Below, piece by piece: positions 26,801 through 35,314 of a DNA stretch of 64,000 bases. The notes beneath the pieces are model-generated. The model was not told the DNA's origin and ran no database searches. It worked only from the letters and a program-made list of their open reading frames with translations. Origin of the DNA: Thiomargarita sp. (lineage in GTDB: Bacteria; Pseudomonadota; Gammaproteobacteria; Beggiatoales; Beggiatoaceae). The position numbers and the translations under genes are program-made. The stretch covers positions 1-64,000 of the forward strand of contig DYNP01000018.1 of assembly GCA_020721005.1 (NCBI GenBank), in the 5' to 3' direction. The first letter of the stretch is position 1; every line of letters starts with the position of its first letter.

Positions 26801-28495
26801 ACCATCGCCAAAACTCGTCATTCGACGCCTGGAGTCGGTCTCATTTCTCCTCCTCCACACCATGACATTTATTCTATTGAAGACTTGGCGCAGTTGATTC
26901 ATGACCTGAAAAATGTAAATCCCCGCGCGAGAATCAGCGTGAAGTTGGTTTCAGAGGTTGGAGTGGGTACCGTGGCTGCAGGGGTTTCCAAAGCCCATGC
27001 CGATCATGTGACGATTTCTGGGTATGATGGGGGCACGGGTGCGAGTCCACTGACGTCGATTAAACATGCGGGCCTGCCTTGGGAGATTGGTCTTTCTGAA
27101 ACCCATCAAACTTTGGTGCTCAATCGGTTGCGAGGGCGCATTGCTGTGCAAGTCGATGGCGGCCTGCGCACAGGTCGAGACGTGGTCATTGGTGCGCTGC
27201 TGGGAGCTGATGAATTTGGGTTTGCCACGGTAGCCCTCATCGTGTTGGGATGCTTGATGATGCGCAAATGTCATCTAAATACGTGTCCCGTGGGAGTTGC
27301 CACCCAAGATCCGGTGTTACGAGGACGTTTCTCAGGGAAGCCGGAACATCTCTACAATTATTTCCTATTCGTGGCAGAAGAAGTGCGGGAAATCATGGCA
27401 CAATTGGGCTTTAGAACTTTCAATGAGATGATTGGACGGGCCGATAAGTTAGACAGTCGCCATGCAGTTGCCCATTGGAAAACGCAAGGCTTGGATTTCT
27501 CGAAGTTATTTTATCGTCCTCAAGTTAGCAGTGAAGTAGCTACGTACAATTGTGAAGCCCAATGTCATAGCTTGGAGAATGCGCTTGATCATCAACTGAT
27601 CAATTTGGCAAAACCGGCTTTGGAGCATCAAACCCAGGTCCAAATTAAACTGCCCATTTACAACTGCAATCGCACGTTTGGCGCAATGTTGTCGGGAGAG
27701 GTGGCCAAACGGTATGGGCATGCTGGGCTGCCTGATAATTCGATTGTTATTCGTACGACAGGGACCGCCGGCCAAAGTTTTGGCGCGTTCTTAGCCCACG
27801 GCATTAATCTACAACTGATTGGGGAAGCCAACGATTATGTGGGTAAAGGTTTAAGTGGCGGTCGATTGGTCATCATTCCTCCTGCGGAATGTCCGATTGT
27901 TGCAGAAGAGAATATTATTGTCGGCAACACGGTGTTATACGGTGCGATTAGTGGAGAATGTTATTTCCGAGGCATTGCGGGAGAACGGTTTGCAGTACGT
28001 AATTCCGGAGCAACTGCCGTGGTCGAAGGGGTTGGGGATCATGGATGTGAATATATGACCGGCGGAATTGTAGTGGTACTCGGCAATACGGGACGCAATT
28101 TTGCGGCGGGTATGAGCGGTGGAATTGCTTATGTACTGGATGAAACGGGTGATTTTAGACAGCGCTGTAACTTGTCGATGGTTGAGTTGTTGCCGATTGT
28201 TGAGGAGCCTCACCAGTATTATCCTGAAGATGAGGGTGAGTTGTTGTTGGTATTGCAGGATATGTTGCATCATGATGCCATGCGTTTAAAAACGCTGATC
28301 AGCCAACATGCCCGTTATACTCACAGTCAGCGAGCCCAGCAGATTTTGGAACACTGGAGCACCTATTTACCCCGTTTCCTAAAAGTAATGCCGACCGATT
28401 ACCGGCAGGCCTTAGAAAACATGCGCCCACAACTTGAACTACCGATATTAACCAAACCCCCGGTGGCTGCTGGATTACACTGGCCTATGGTATAA
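23870..28495 (+). CDS. gltB: Glutamate synthase (NADPH) large subunit GltB
   Basis: Large subunit of GOGAT: hydrolyses glutamine and transfers the ammonia to 2-oxoglutarate to make glutamate. 1541 residues. C21 (in KDSCGVGF) becomes the N-terminal nucleophile after removal of a 20-residue propeptide. Then the central domain, the FMN-binding synthase domain ([27 protein letters not shown]) with the 3Fe-4S cysteines C1128, C1134 and C1139 ([15 protein letters not shown]), and the C-terminal GXGXG beta-helix ([20 protein letters not shown]). A strong Shine-Dalgarno AGGAGG precedes ATG 23870. Its partner gltD lies 1.2 kb downstream, separated by a toxin-antitoxin pair. Confidence 0.96.
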   Translation: MIHGAPPQQGLYDPHHEKDSCGVGFIVHIKGQKNHSLIVDALEILKNLSHRGAVGADPLAGDGAGILIQIPDLFLREQCPHFTLPSLGYYGVGMAFLPTHDSDRNYCQQAIVNLTQQEGQTFLGWRDVPTDNQGLGAGVKQVQPVIKQFFIQRSPDCLDQDHFERKLFVIRKRLEHQLNDANPQFYIPSLSSRTLVYKGMLLADQVDRFFPDLQHPQMTTALALVHQRFSTNTFPTWQLAHPFRMIAHNGEINTLRGNVNWMAARRHSMFSEKLGADLEKLWPLIREGQSDSACFDNALELLVAGGYSLSHAMMLLIPEAWAGNNLMSEEQRAFYEYHAALLEPWDGPAAIAFTDGRQIGATLDRNGLRPARYLITSDDTLIMASEMGVLDIPQEKIIKKWRLQPGKMLLIDTEQGCIIEDHELKSQLAQVAPYAEWLQQSQIRLHDLPPEVAAMSPNANTLLNYQHAFGYTQEDLKFFLIPMATTGMDPVGSMGVDAALAVLSHRPRLLYDYFKQSFAQVTNPAIDPIREELVMSLVSLIGPRPNLFSTHKEPLQKRLEVEQPILTNSDLEKIRRIETRTDGAFRTKTLNIGYPAHQGVTGFATALESLCDQAKQAVLAKNNILVLSDRCMNADVIALPALLATSAVHHHLIKEGLRTEVGLVIETGEAREVQHFCLLAAYGAEAINPYLALDTLSAIRDQIPEAKSHTEEKLHTNYIKAVSKGILKVMSKMGISTYQSYCGAQIFDSIGLATELLNRYFKGTKSSIEGISLGEIARETVERHQQAFKETLVVPLLPAGGEFAYRIHGENHVWTPHTISRLQRACYTNNRSTYKEFAQVINQQQQDLLTLRGLFEFQYAGHPIPLEEVEPVEAIVKRFATGAMSFGSISREAHTTLAITMNRLGGKSNTGEGGEESARYQPLPNGDSLRSAIKQVASGRFGVTTEYLVNADDIQIKIAQGAKPGEGGQLPGHKVDQTIAKTRHSTPGVGLISPPPHHDIYSIEDLAQLIHDLKNVNPRARISVKLVSEVGVGTVAAGVSKAHADHVTISGYDGGTGASPLTSIKHAGLPWEIGLSETHQTLVLNRLRGRIAVQVDGGLRTGRDVVIGALLGADEFGFATVALIVLGCLMMRKCHLNTCPVGVATQDPVLRGRFSGKPEHLYNYFLFVAEEVREIMAQLGFRTFNEMIGRADKLDSRHAVAHWKTQGLDFSKLFYRPQVSSEVATYNCEAQCHSLENALDHQLINLAKPALEHQTQVQIKLPIYNCNRTFGAMLSGEVAKRYGHAGLPDNSIVIRTTGTAGQSFGAFLAHGINLQLIGEANDYVGKGLSGGRLVIIPPAECPIVAEENIIVGNTVLYGAISGECYFRGIAGERFAVRNSGATAVVEGVGDHGCEYMTGGIVVVLGNTGRNFAAGMSGGIAYVLDETGDFRQRCNLSMVELLPIVEEPHQYYPEDEGELLLVLQDMLHHDAMRLKTLISQHARYTHSQRAQQILEHWSTYLPRFLKVMPTDYRQALENMRPQLELPILTKPPVAAGLHWPMV

Positions 28496-28519
28496 ATAAA
28501 CACTTAAATGTAGGGTGTG

Positions 28520-28556
28520 TTAGGTGCGTCTTTTGCGCCGTAACGCACCTTCCTGT
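28520..28556. terminator. Hairpin downstream of gltB
   Basis: AGGTGCGT and ACGCACCT form a perfect 8-bp stem about 30 bases after the gltB stop, without a T-run. It may end gltB transcription or be a fragment of a dispersed GTAGGGTG-type palindrome. Confidence 0.4.
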
Positions 28557-28591
28557 GCTACGTGGGCTCTAATAAGCTAAAAACATTGGAA

Positions 28592-28620
28592 TTGACAAAA
28601 ATCTCAAAATGAGATAAAGT
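28592..28620 (+). promoter_or_regulatory. higBA promoter with operator in the spacer
   Basis: TTGACA (28592-28597) and TAAAGT (28615-28620) with a 17-base spacer. The spacer holds a perfect dyad ATCTC-AAAAT-GAGAT (28601-28615), ideally placed for autorepression by HigA/HigBA, as known for this type of toxin-antitoxin operon. Binding itself is inferred. Confidence 0.65.
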
Positions 28621-28647
28621 GCCTTTATTTAAAAGGGAAAATATATT

Positions 28648-28956
28648 ATGCGTATCATCAGTCATAAGAAATTAATTGAGTTTTGGGAAAAACATCCTGA
28701 CACAGAAAATGCCCTAGAAAATTTCCACAAAATTATAAATAAAACCAATTTTGAGCATTTTGCTCAATTAAGAAAAACTTTTCCCAGTGCCGATCAAGTA
28801 GGAAAGTGTACAATTTTTAATATTGGTGGCAACAAACTTAGAGTCATTACAGCCATTCATTATAATTCACACATAATTTACATTAGACATGTATTGACAC
28901 ATGCTGATTATGACAAAGATAAATGGAAAATTGAATGTGACTCACGCCCACATTAA
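28648..28956 (+). CDS. higB: HigB-type mRNA interferase toxin
   Basis: Toxin of a type II toxin-antitoxin pair, a RelE/HigB-fold ribosome-dependent mRNA endonuclease. 102 residues, basic, with the HigB-family landmarks MRIISHKKLIEFWEKHPD, FNIGGNKLRVI and YIRHVLTHADYDKDKWK. It precedes its antitoxin, the usual reversed order of hig loci. Codon use is more AT-rich than the flanking glt genes, which fits horizontal acquisition. The Shine-Dalgarno is AAGGG about ten bases before the ATG. Confidence 0.9.
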   Translation: MRIISHKKLIEFWEKHPDTENALENFHKIINKTNFEHFAQLRKTFPSADQVGKCTIFNIGGNKLRVITAIHYNSHIIYIRHVLTHADYDKDKWKIECDSRPH

Positions 28957-28984
28957 TTTCAAATTATTTTCACTGTTTTAATAT

Positions 28985-28996
28985 CTCTATATAGAG
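28985..28996. promoter_or_regulatory. Palindrome overlapping the leader Shine-Dalgarno before higA
   Basis: CTCTATATAGAG is a perfect 12-base palindrome. With one base on either side it reads ATCTC-N6-GAGGA, resembling the operator ATCTC-N5-GAGAT in the higB promoter, so it may be a second HigA site or a small hairpin that hides the GAGGAG at 28994-28999. Confidence 0.4.
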
Positions 28997-29003
28997 GAGT
29001 AAA

Positions 29004-29039
29004 ATGGCATTTTACTTACAAAGTAAATGTCGTTTTTAA
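29004..29039 (+). CDS. Possible 11-residue leader peptide before higA
   Basis: GAGGAG (28994-28999) precedes ATG 29004, which encodes MAFYLQSKCRF and stops at 29039, six bases before the higA ATG. higA itself has no Shine-Dalgarno, so translation of this minigene could deliver ribosomes to higA. Expression is not shown by sequence alone. Confidence 0.35.
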   Translation: MAFYLQSKCRF

Positions 29040-29045
29040 TTTACA

Positions 29046-29456
29046 ATGAATAATATTTCATCCCAATTCAAACAGATCGAACACTATTGGCAACATTTAG
29101 CTGGTCTGCTCAGTCCTGCACATTCTGAAGTTGATTATCAACGTCAGGTCGTAATGTTAGACTTCTTGATTGACGAAATCGGCGAAAATGAACAGCATCC
29201 ATTAGTGGGATTACTGGAAAATTTGGGACTGTTAGTTCACAATTATGAAACTCAACATTACCCTATTCCAACGACATCAGCGGTTGAGGTATTAAGTTTT
29301 CTTATGGAGCAGCACCATTTGACCCAAGGCGATCTACGAGAAATTGGTACACAAGGCGTAGTTTCTGAAATTTTGAATGGCAAACGCAAACTCAATCTGC
29401 GACAAATTCGTTTGCTAAGCCAGCGTTTTCACGTATCACCAGAAGTGTTTATGTAA
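29046..29456 (+). CDS. higA: HigA-type antitoxin, HTH domain
   Basis: Antitoxin that neutralises HigB and represses the operon. 136 residues: an N-terminal helical part (about 1-75) and a C-terminal XRE-type helix-turn-helix (about 80-135; LMEQHHLTQGDLREIGTQGV then VSEILNGKRKLNLRQIRLLS), the form typical of HigA proteins paired with this HigB family. It starts 89 bases after higB, a wider gap than usual, filled by a palindrome and a possible leader peptide. Repeat R5 starts 38 bases after its stop. Confidence 0.9.
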   Translation: MNNISSQFKQIEHYWQHLAGLLSPAHSEVDYQRQVVMLDFLIDEIGENEQHPLVGLLENLGLLVHNYETQHYPIPTTSAVEVLSFLMEQHHLTQGDLREIGTQGVVSEILNGKRKLNLRQIRLLSQRFHVSPEVFM

Positions 29457-29493
29457 TCAGTTTGATTTGTTCCCACGTATCAGCATAATTTCC

Positions 29494-29550
29494 CTCGTTC
29501 CCAAGTGACACTTGGGAATGCTGTCTTGACCGTGCTGCGGTCTGCTACTT
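29494..29550. repeat. Dispersed repeat R5 (copy 2)
   Basis: Near-identical to 11834-11890 (CTCGTTCCCAAGTGACACTT...), with GACCGTGCTGCGGTC in place of GACCGCGCTGCGGTC. Directly followed by an R4 copy. Confidence 0.75.
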
Positions 29551-29572
29551 GGAAACGAAAAAACGTAGCAAT

Positions 29573-29685
29573 ATAGGGCGCAATAGCGTCAGCGTATTGC
29601 GCCGTATGAAAACACGATAGACAAGGCAAGCCCTCCAATCCTTGATTTTGTTATGGGTGAACGAGGGGGAACCTGCGACGCAATA
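29573..29685. repeat. Palindromic element R4 (truncated copy)
   Basis: Same orientation as 11679-11813 (ATAGGGCGCAATAGCGTCAG...), but the right end stops at GCGACGCAATATT just 36 bases before the gltD start. Confidence 0.75.
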
Positions 29686-29720
29686 TTACTTATTTTTAAA
29701 TTCATCATTTTGGAGGCTTT

Positions 29721-31163
29721 GTGGGCAAACCAACCGGATTTATGGATATCCCTCGTCAAGACCGTTGTTATAAACCGGTCTCTGAACGAGTTCAGCATTT
29801 TCGAGAATTTCTTATTCCCTTGGCTGATCAAGCGGTGGGCGAACAAGGGGCCCGCTGTATGGACTGTGGCATTCCTTTTTGCCATGAGGGTTGTCCCATT
29901 CATAACTCGATTCCAGATTGGAATGATCGGGTTTTTCAAGGTAAATGGGCAGAAGCTTTAACTCTCCTTCATGCCACTAATAATTTTCCAGAATTCACAG
30001 GACGCGTCTGTCCAGCCCCTTGTGAAGCGGCTTGTACCTTAAACTTATCTGATGAACCGGTGACTATCAAAACTATTGAATGTAGTATTATCGATAAGGC
30101 TTGGGAACAAGGTTGGATCTCTCCTCAAATTCCCAAACATCGTACCGGTAAACGAGTTGCGATAGTGGGCTCTGGTCCTTGTGGCCTTGCCTGTGCTCAA
30201 CAGTTGGCGAGGGTGGGGCACGCTGTGATGGTGTTTGAGAAAGAAGACCGCATTGGGGGTTTATTGCGTTATGGAATTCCTGATTTCAAGTTGGGTAAGG
30301 ACTTGATTGACCGACGCATGGCACAGATGCAAGCTGAGGGAGTGATTTTTCGTCCTAACAGTAAAGTTGGGGGCAATATTCCTGTACAAAAACTATTGAA
30401 TGAGTTTGATGCGATTGTTTTAAGTGGAGGTGCAGAGTATCCGCGGAATTTAACAGTGCCGGGTCGAGATTTACAAGGGGTTCATTTTGCAATGGAATTC
30501 CTTTCTCAACAAAATCGGCGGGTGGCTGGCGATAAGATTCCGGAGGCAACGGCTATCCATGCCTACAATAAACGTGTGGTAGTCATTGGCGGAGGAGATA
30601 CGGGATCAGATTGCATTGGGACTTCGATTCGACAAGCCGCATTGTCTGTGGTACAACTGGAAATTTTGCCCAAACCACCTGAAAAAGAGGATAAAGCTTT
30701 GAACTGGCCACACTGGCCGAATAAATTACGTACTTCTTCATCTCACCTGGAAGGATGTCAACGGGAATGGAGTGTATCTACCCGGGCTTTAGAAGGTGAA
30801 AATGGATGGGTGAAGCAGATACATTTGGTACGAGTTGAATGGCAACAAGATGCTCAAGGACGTTGGAGTTTCAATGAAATTGCCGGCAGCGAGTTTTCTT
30901 TGCCCGCTGATTTAGTGTTATTGGCAATGGGTTTCGCGAGTTCCGTACATGCCGGTCTAATCTTCGATCTGGGTGTACAATTGGATGGGCGTGGCAATGT
31001 GCAAACTGGAGCTCACAATTATCAAACGTCGATAAATAAGGTATTTGCAGCCGGAGACATGCGGCGAGGTCAATCACTGGTCGTATGGGCTATTCATGAA
31101 GGAAGACAGGCGGCTCGTGAAGTAGATATTTTTTTAATGGGGCACTCGGATCTGCCTGGTTAA
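29721..31163 (+). CDS. gltD: Glutamate synthase (NADPH) small subunit GltD
   Basis: FAD- and NADPH-binding subunit that feeds electrons to GltB. 480 residues: N-terminal 4Fe-4S cysteines ([14 protein letters not shown] and [11 protein letters not shown]), the FAD Rossmann motif [14 protein letters not shown] (about 142-155) and the NADPH motif [15 protein letters not shown]-terminal [15 protein letters not shown] is typical. Start is GTG 29721 with GGAGG a few bases upstream. Separated from gltB by higBA and repeats R5 and R4, so it probably has its own promoter. Confidence 0.96.
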   Translation: MGKPTGFMDIPRQDRCYKPVSERVQHFREFLIPLADQAVGEQGARCMDCGIPFCHEGCPIHNSIPDWNDRVFQGKWAEALTLLHATNNFPEFTGRVCPAPCEAACTLNLSDEPVTIKTIECSIIDKAWEQGWISPQIPKHRTGKRVAIVGSGPCGLACAQQLARVGHAVMVFEKEDRIGGLLRYGIPDFKLGKDLIDRRMAQMQAEGVIFRPNSKVGGNIPVQKLLNEFDAIVLSGGAEYPRNLTVPGRDLQGVHFAMEFLSQQNRRVAGDKIPEATAIHAYNKRVVVIGGGDTGSDCIGTSIRQAALSVVQLEILPKPPEKEDKALNWPHWPNKLRTSSSHLEGCQREWSVSTRALEGENGWVKQIHLVRVEWQQDAQGRWSFNEIAGSEFSLPADLVLLAMGFASSVHAGLIFDLGVQLDGRGNVQTGAHNYQTSINKVFAAGDMRRGQSLVVWAIHEGRQAAREVDIFLMGHSDLPG

Positions 31164-31185
31164 AAAAAGAGAGGCTAGGGACAAT

Positions 31186-31766
31186 TAGACCTCTTGCAAA
31201 TGAGTAAAAGGGAAGTCTCCGCTAGAGTGGAGACTTTAACTGGAGTGGAGGCTTTAGCCGGAAAAGTACGCTGAAGTAAAAATTTTAGCTGGAGTGGAGG
31301 CTTTAGCCGGAAAAGTACGCTGAAGTAAAAACTTTAGCTGGAGTGGAGGCTTTAGCCGGAAAAGTACGCTGAAATGAAAACTTTAGCCGGAGTGGAGGCT
31401 TTAGCCGGAAAAGTACGCTGAAATGAAAACTTTAGCCGGAGTGGAGGCTTTAGCCGGTCAGCCGTAGGCATCCCCCCACATACACAAATTGCAAGGGCCA
31501 ACCGCTGGCCGGCTAAAGCCTCCACTCCAACTGCTGGGCGGCTAAAGCCTCCACTCCAACCGCTGGGCGGCTAAAGCCTCCACTCCAACCGCTGGGCGGC
31601 TAAAGCCTCCACTCCAACCGCTGGCCGGCTAAAGCCTCCACTCCAACCGCTAACCGGCTAAAGCCTCCACTTCAACCGCTGACCGGCTGAAGCCTCCACT
31701 CCAACGTATCTTAACCAATGGGTAACACTCATTTTTTCATGATCGCATACATTTGCAAGAGGTCTA
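31186..31766. repeat. Composite palindromic repeat R1 (copy C, longest, with tandem arrays)
   Basis: 581 bases bounded by a perfect 17-bp outer inverted repeat (TAGACCTCTTGCAAATG at 31186-31202; its complement at 31750-31766). Inside: five direct units of 49 bp (starts 31242, 31291, 31340, 31389, 31438), a single core with CACATACACAAATTGCAAGG, then seven units of 29 bp on the right (starts 31511, 31540, 31569, 31598, 31627, 31656, 31685). Left units carry GGAGTGGAGGCTTTAGCCGG and right units its complement. Confidence 0.92.
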
Positions 31767-31897
31767 TTGGAAAAGATTACGGCAAGAACTTCCGGTCCAC
31801 GGTCCAGCGTGGGAAAAGAATAATCAGGTAGGGTGCAGTAGATTAAGATCTAATGCACCTTTTTTTTACCTGCCACACAGAAAATAATAATTCCCAA

Positions 31898-33004
31898 TTA
31901 ACCTGTGATCAACTTTTGGGCTTCGGCAAAGGCAGTTTGAGTATCTGGTCCGGCGGCAATTGCCAAGCCTTTTTGCAACTTTGGGGAACAGTGGGAATTT
32001 TGAAAAACTTTAATCAGATGTTGTTCCGAACCAGTCAATTCCCCAACATTGCTCTTGGACTCAGTCCCGAAATTGAGACTGGCAGCGGGAGATTTCAAAT
32101 TCACAGAAATTGGCATCCCAAGGGCCAAACGGGCATAAATTTCAAAAATACTTTGTTGCTGACTGAGCAGGGTCAAAAAACCAACCTCAAAAGCATGCGG
32201 CAAAGCCTGAGTAAACCAAAGTCGATCTCCTTTAGCCAACAAATCGATCGCAAAAATTCCCGGCCCCCCCAAATGAATCACAATTTTTCTGGCAATATGT
32301 TGGGCAGCTTGCAATGCATTGGGGGACATTCTCTGCGGTTGCCAACTGCCTTTATACTGCCCATCTCGATAAACATGCCCAATGGGCTCACAAAAGCGCA
32401 AATCAGGTTGGCCATGAGCATCAACTGAGAGAATGGTCAGGAGGGTAAATTCCAAATTGGCGTCGATGATAGACTCCACAATCACCCCCAGATCCACAAC
32501 TTGATCTTGAGTGATCAACTGCCATGCTTTTTTCAGTTCAACCGCATTTTTCACCGTGATCTGAGGCTTATTTTCAGTACAATTGAGCGTTTTGATCACA
32601 CAAGGATAACCAATGCCCATGGCAATTTTCATTTGTAACTCATTCAAATTATGAGCAAATGCATAACGAGAGGTGGGTAAATCCAAAACTTCCACAGCCA
32701 ACTTACGCATTTGTTCCTGGCTGCGCGTCACTTGTAAAGCCGCTAAGCTGGGAATTAATCGGATAGAAGTTTGGGCCAAAACTTCTAAAAATTCCGCAGC
32801 TATAGGAATGAGCCCGACGATAATAGCAGTTGGTGGACTGGTTTCCAATAACTGGCGGAGAGCCTGCGCTTGCTCTTGGGGGGATAAATTGGAAGCCGGT
32901 TCAAATTGGAAGGTTTCAGCACCCAATGTCTTGCAGGATTCCACAAGGTTCACAGTGAATTCGCCAGTACCTATCAATAGTATTTTAGGGGGAGGAATGA
33001 TCAA
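31898..33004 (-). CDS. PurT-like ATP-grasp protein with degenerate active site
   Basis: Homologous along its length to formate-dependent GAR transformylase PurT (368 residues against about 390). Matching stretches include PTSRYAFAHNLNEL, RFCEPIGHVYRDGQYKGSWQ, QRMSPNAL and a C-terminal PurT-type domain. Key motifs are changed: the Mg/ATP motif usually SEVSPRPHDTG is TQALPHAFEVG, so the metal-binding Glu is Gln; the flexible ATP loop usually SSSGKGQ is NCTENKP; the N-terminal GSGELGKE is GTGEFTVN. It is likely not a normal PurT and perhaps a binding or regulatory pseudoenzyme. I chose TTG 33004 with GGAG nine bases upstream; the frame continues to 33088 but through a repeat. Confidence 0.75.
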   Translation of the reverse strand: MIIPPPKILLIGTGEFTVNLVESCKTLGAETFQFEPASNLSPQEQAQALRQLLETSPPTAIIVGLIPIAAEFLEVLAQTSIRLIPSLAALQVTRSQEQMRKLAVEVLDLPTSRYAFAHNLNELQMKIAMGIGYPCVIKTLNCTENKPQITVKNAVELKKAWQLITQDQVVDLGVIVESIIDANLEFTLLTILSVDAHGQPDLRFCEPIGHVYRDGQYKGSWQPQRMSPNALQAAQHIARKIVIHLGGPGIFAIDLLAKGDRLWFTQALPHAFEVGFLTLLSQQQSIFEIYARLALGMPISVNLKSPAASLNFGTESKSNVGELTGSEQHLIKVFQNSHCSPKLQKGLAIAAGPDTQTAFAEAQKLITG

Positions 33005-33031
33005 AATGGGTAGCTCCGCAGATAAGAGATA

Positions 33032-33205
33032 ACAGTGAATAATGAATAGTGAAGGCAAGATATTAGCAAAAAATGGGCTATTATCCAAAAAATACGGAAA
33101 GATGGGGAAAAAAAACCATGTTACTGACCGTGACCTATTGACTGTTGAACACCTATTTTTCCTTCACTATTCACCGTTTACTATTCACTATTCACTGTTT
33201 ATACA
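33032..33205. repeat. Inverted GTGAATAGTGAA-type repeats in the divergent gap
   Basis: ACAGTGAATAATGAATAGTG (33033-33052) is repeated in inverted orientation at about 33169-33200 (CCTTCACTATTCACC, then ACTATTCACTATTCACTG). A related stretch occurs at 55802-55832 (AATAGTGAATAGTGAACAGT). They lie between the divergent PurT-like and histidine kinase genes. Confidence 0.6.
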
Positions 33206-33241
33206 GCACTTTTTACTGCTCATCATGCCCTATTCATCATT

Positions 33242-35314
33242 ATGAAATTATCTCAATTGGTTACCTCATTACGCACTCTATTGGTCATCCCATTCACCTT
33301 ACTCATTTTTATAGCCGTAGGATCGACTGGCTATTTTGCATTGCATCATGGGCAGCAGGCAGTAAATGAAGTAACCTTGTTATTGCGTCAAGAGATCACC
33401 GCTCGCATTCAACAACATCTGCACAGTTACTTCCAAATTCCCCATTTGGTCAACCAACTCAATGCAGACGCCATTCAACTGGGACTGTTAGACACTGGGA
33501 ATTCCAACCTCTTAGAACGCTATTTTTGGCGACAATTACAACGTTTTCAATTGATCAGTGGCATTTACTGGGGCAATGAAGCGGGGGGCATTGTAGCAGT
33601 AGCACGTTATGACCAACAGCAAATCACCGTGCAAGTCACTGCAGCCATGCGCAAAGGCGACTATTACACCTATGCCACAGATGCTCAAGGACAACGAACT
33701 CGCTTGCTTGAAGTGGCAAATCATTATGATGCCACACAACGCCCTTGGTATCTTTCGGCAGCCACCGCTCATCAACCCGTATGGAGTCAAGTATACTCCT
33801 TCACTTATCCTGCGGGGAGCTTAGGAATTACTGCCAATCAACCGGTTTATGACGAACAAGGTCAACTCAAAGGCGTGTTAGCAGCCGACTTTATGTTAAC
33901 TCAAATCAGTGAATTCTTAAAAATGTTGAAAATTGGTCACACTGGACAAGTGTATATTATGGAACGCAATGGTCGCCTGATCGCCAGCTCCACCGAAGAA
34001 TCCCCTTTCATAGAAAGAACCTCAAACAATGCCGATGAACGCTTAATGGCCACGCACAGTCAAATGCCAATCATCCAATTAAGTAGCCGCTACCTGATCG
34101 AACATTTCAAAACCCTCAACCAAGTACAACATTCTCACCCTCTCAACTTCCAAGCCTGTGTTCCTCCTTCATTCCAGTCAATCAACAAATTGGACTGTGA
34201 AAACTCCACTTACTACCTTCAAGTAACCCCCATCCAAGATCATTACGGATTAGACTGGCTGATTGTGGTGGTCGTTCCGGAAGCTGACTTCTTGGCAAAT
34301 GTCACCACTAATACTCGTTTTACGGTACTATTCTCCATTGCTATCGCCATGTTGATCACCTTAATTATGGGGGTAATACTCTCTCATTGGGTATTAAATC
34401 CCATTTTTCAACTCAATGACGCAGCAAAAGCACTGGCCAAAGGCGATTGGCAAACCAGAATTCACGTAGACCGCCAAGATGAAATCGGACAACTCGGGCA
34501 AGCTTTTGATAAAATGTCACAACAACTTCAAAACTCCTTTATCGTTCTCGAACAAGCCTACTTATTGGCGGAATCTGCGCGTCAGATCGCAGAAACTGCC
34601 AACCGCGCCAAAACCAGTTTCCTGGCCAACATGAGCCATGAACTGCGCACTCCTTTGAACGCGGTATTGGGATACAGTCATCTTTTACAAGAAGAAGCCT
34701 TGGAATTGGGAAAAAAAGAATGCCTGATCTACCTTGAGAACATTCAACAATCTGGTCAAGCCCTGCTCGCCCTAATCAGCGACATTTTGGAATTTTCAAA
34801 AATCGAAGCCGAAAAAATGCCGCTTCACCTCACCACAGTCCCTATCCAAACCCTTTTGGAAGAAGTGATCCAAAGTTTACCAACCACCCTGATCAACCGC
34901 AACTGTAACCAACTCACCTACCATTGTCCCCACGATCTACCCCCTCTGATCACCGATGCTGACAAACTCAAACGCATCCTACAAAACCTCTTGCACAATG
35001 CCTATAAATTCACCCATCAGGGACAAATTCACCTCCAACTCATTCCCGCTGACAATGGGCTCTACTTCCAAATCACTGACACGGGAATTGGTATACCGAC
35101 GGAACGAATACCCAGTCTCTTCGAACCCTTTCAACAAGCTGACAACTCCAGTACTCGCCTTCATGGAGGAGCTGGCTTAGGACTGGCAATTTGCCAACAA
35201 TACTGCCACCTATTGGGGGGAAAAATCACCGTGGATAGCCAACTTGGGATAGGCAGTCTTTTCACCCTTTATTGCCCCTCACACCCTCAGGAATCCTTAG
35301 AAAACCATGTTTAG
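33242..35314 (+). CDS. Cache/HAMP hybrid-type sensor histidine kinase
   Basis: Membrane sensor kinase, 690 residues. An N-terminal membrane helix (about 14-35), a periplasmic Cache-type ligand-binding domain (about 40-345; RPWYLSAA and LGITANQPVYDEQGQLKGV are typical dCache segments), a second helix (about 358-382), HAMP (about 383-435), then HisKA with the phospho-acceptor H466 ([16 protein letters not shown]) and a HATPase domain with DTGIGIP and GLGLAICQQY. No receiver domain. The stop overlaps the start of the next kinase gene by eight bases, so signal transfer between the two is plausible. The ligand is unknown. Confidence 0.92.
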   Translation: MKLSQLVTSLRTLLVIPFTLLIFIAVGSTGYFALHHGQQAVNEVTLLLRQEITARIQQHLHSYFQIPHLVNQLNADAIQLGLLDTGNSNLLERYFWRQLQRFQLISGIYWGNEAGGIVAVARYDQQQITVQVTAAMRKGDYYTYATDAQGQRTRLLEVANHYDATQRPWYLSAATAHQPVWSQVYSFTYPAGSLGITANQPVYDEQGQLKGVLAADFMLTQISEFLKMLKIGHTGQVYIMERNGRLIASSTEESPFIERTSNNADERLMATHSQMPIIQLSSRYLIEHFKTLNQVQHSHPLNFQACVPPSFQSINKLDCENSTYYLQVTPIQDHYGLDWLIVVVVPEADFLANVTTNTRFTVLFSIAIAMLITLIMGVILSHWVLNPIFQLNDAAKALAKGDWQTRIHVDRQDEIGQLGQAFDKMSQQLQNSFIVLEQAYLLAESARQIAETANRAKTSFLANMSHELRTPLNAVLGYSHLLQEEALELGKKECLIYLENIQQSGQALLALISDILEFSKIEAEKMPLHLTTVPIQTLLEEVIQSLPTTLINRNCNQLTYHCPHDLPPLITDADKLKRILQNLLHNAYKFTHQGQIHLQLIPADNGLYFQITDTGIGIPTERIPSLFEPFQQADNSSTRLHGGAGLGLAICQQYCHLLGGKITVDSQLGIGSLFTLYCPSHPQESLENHV

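Noticed and set aside
31242-31713. CRISPR-like array of regularly spaced repeats
   Set aside because: The spacers are nearly identical between units, the left and right halves are complements, and no cas gene is near. It is an expanded palindrome, not CRISPR.
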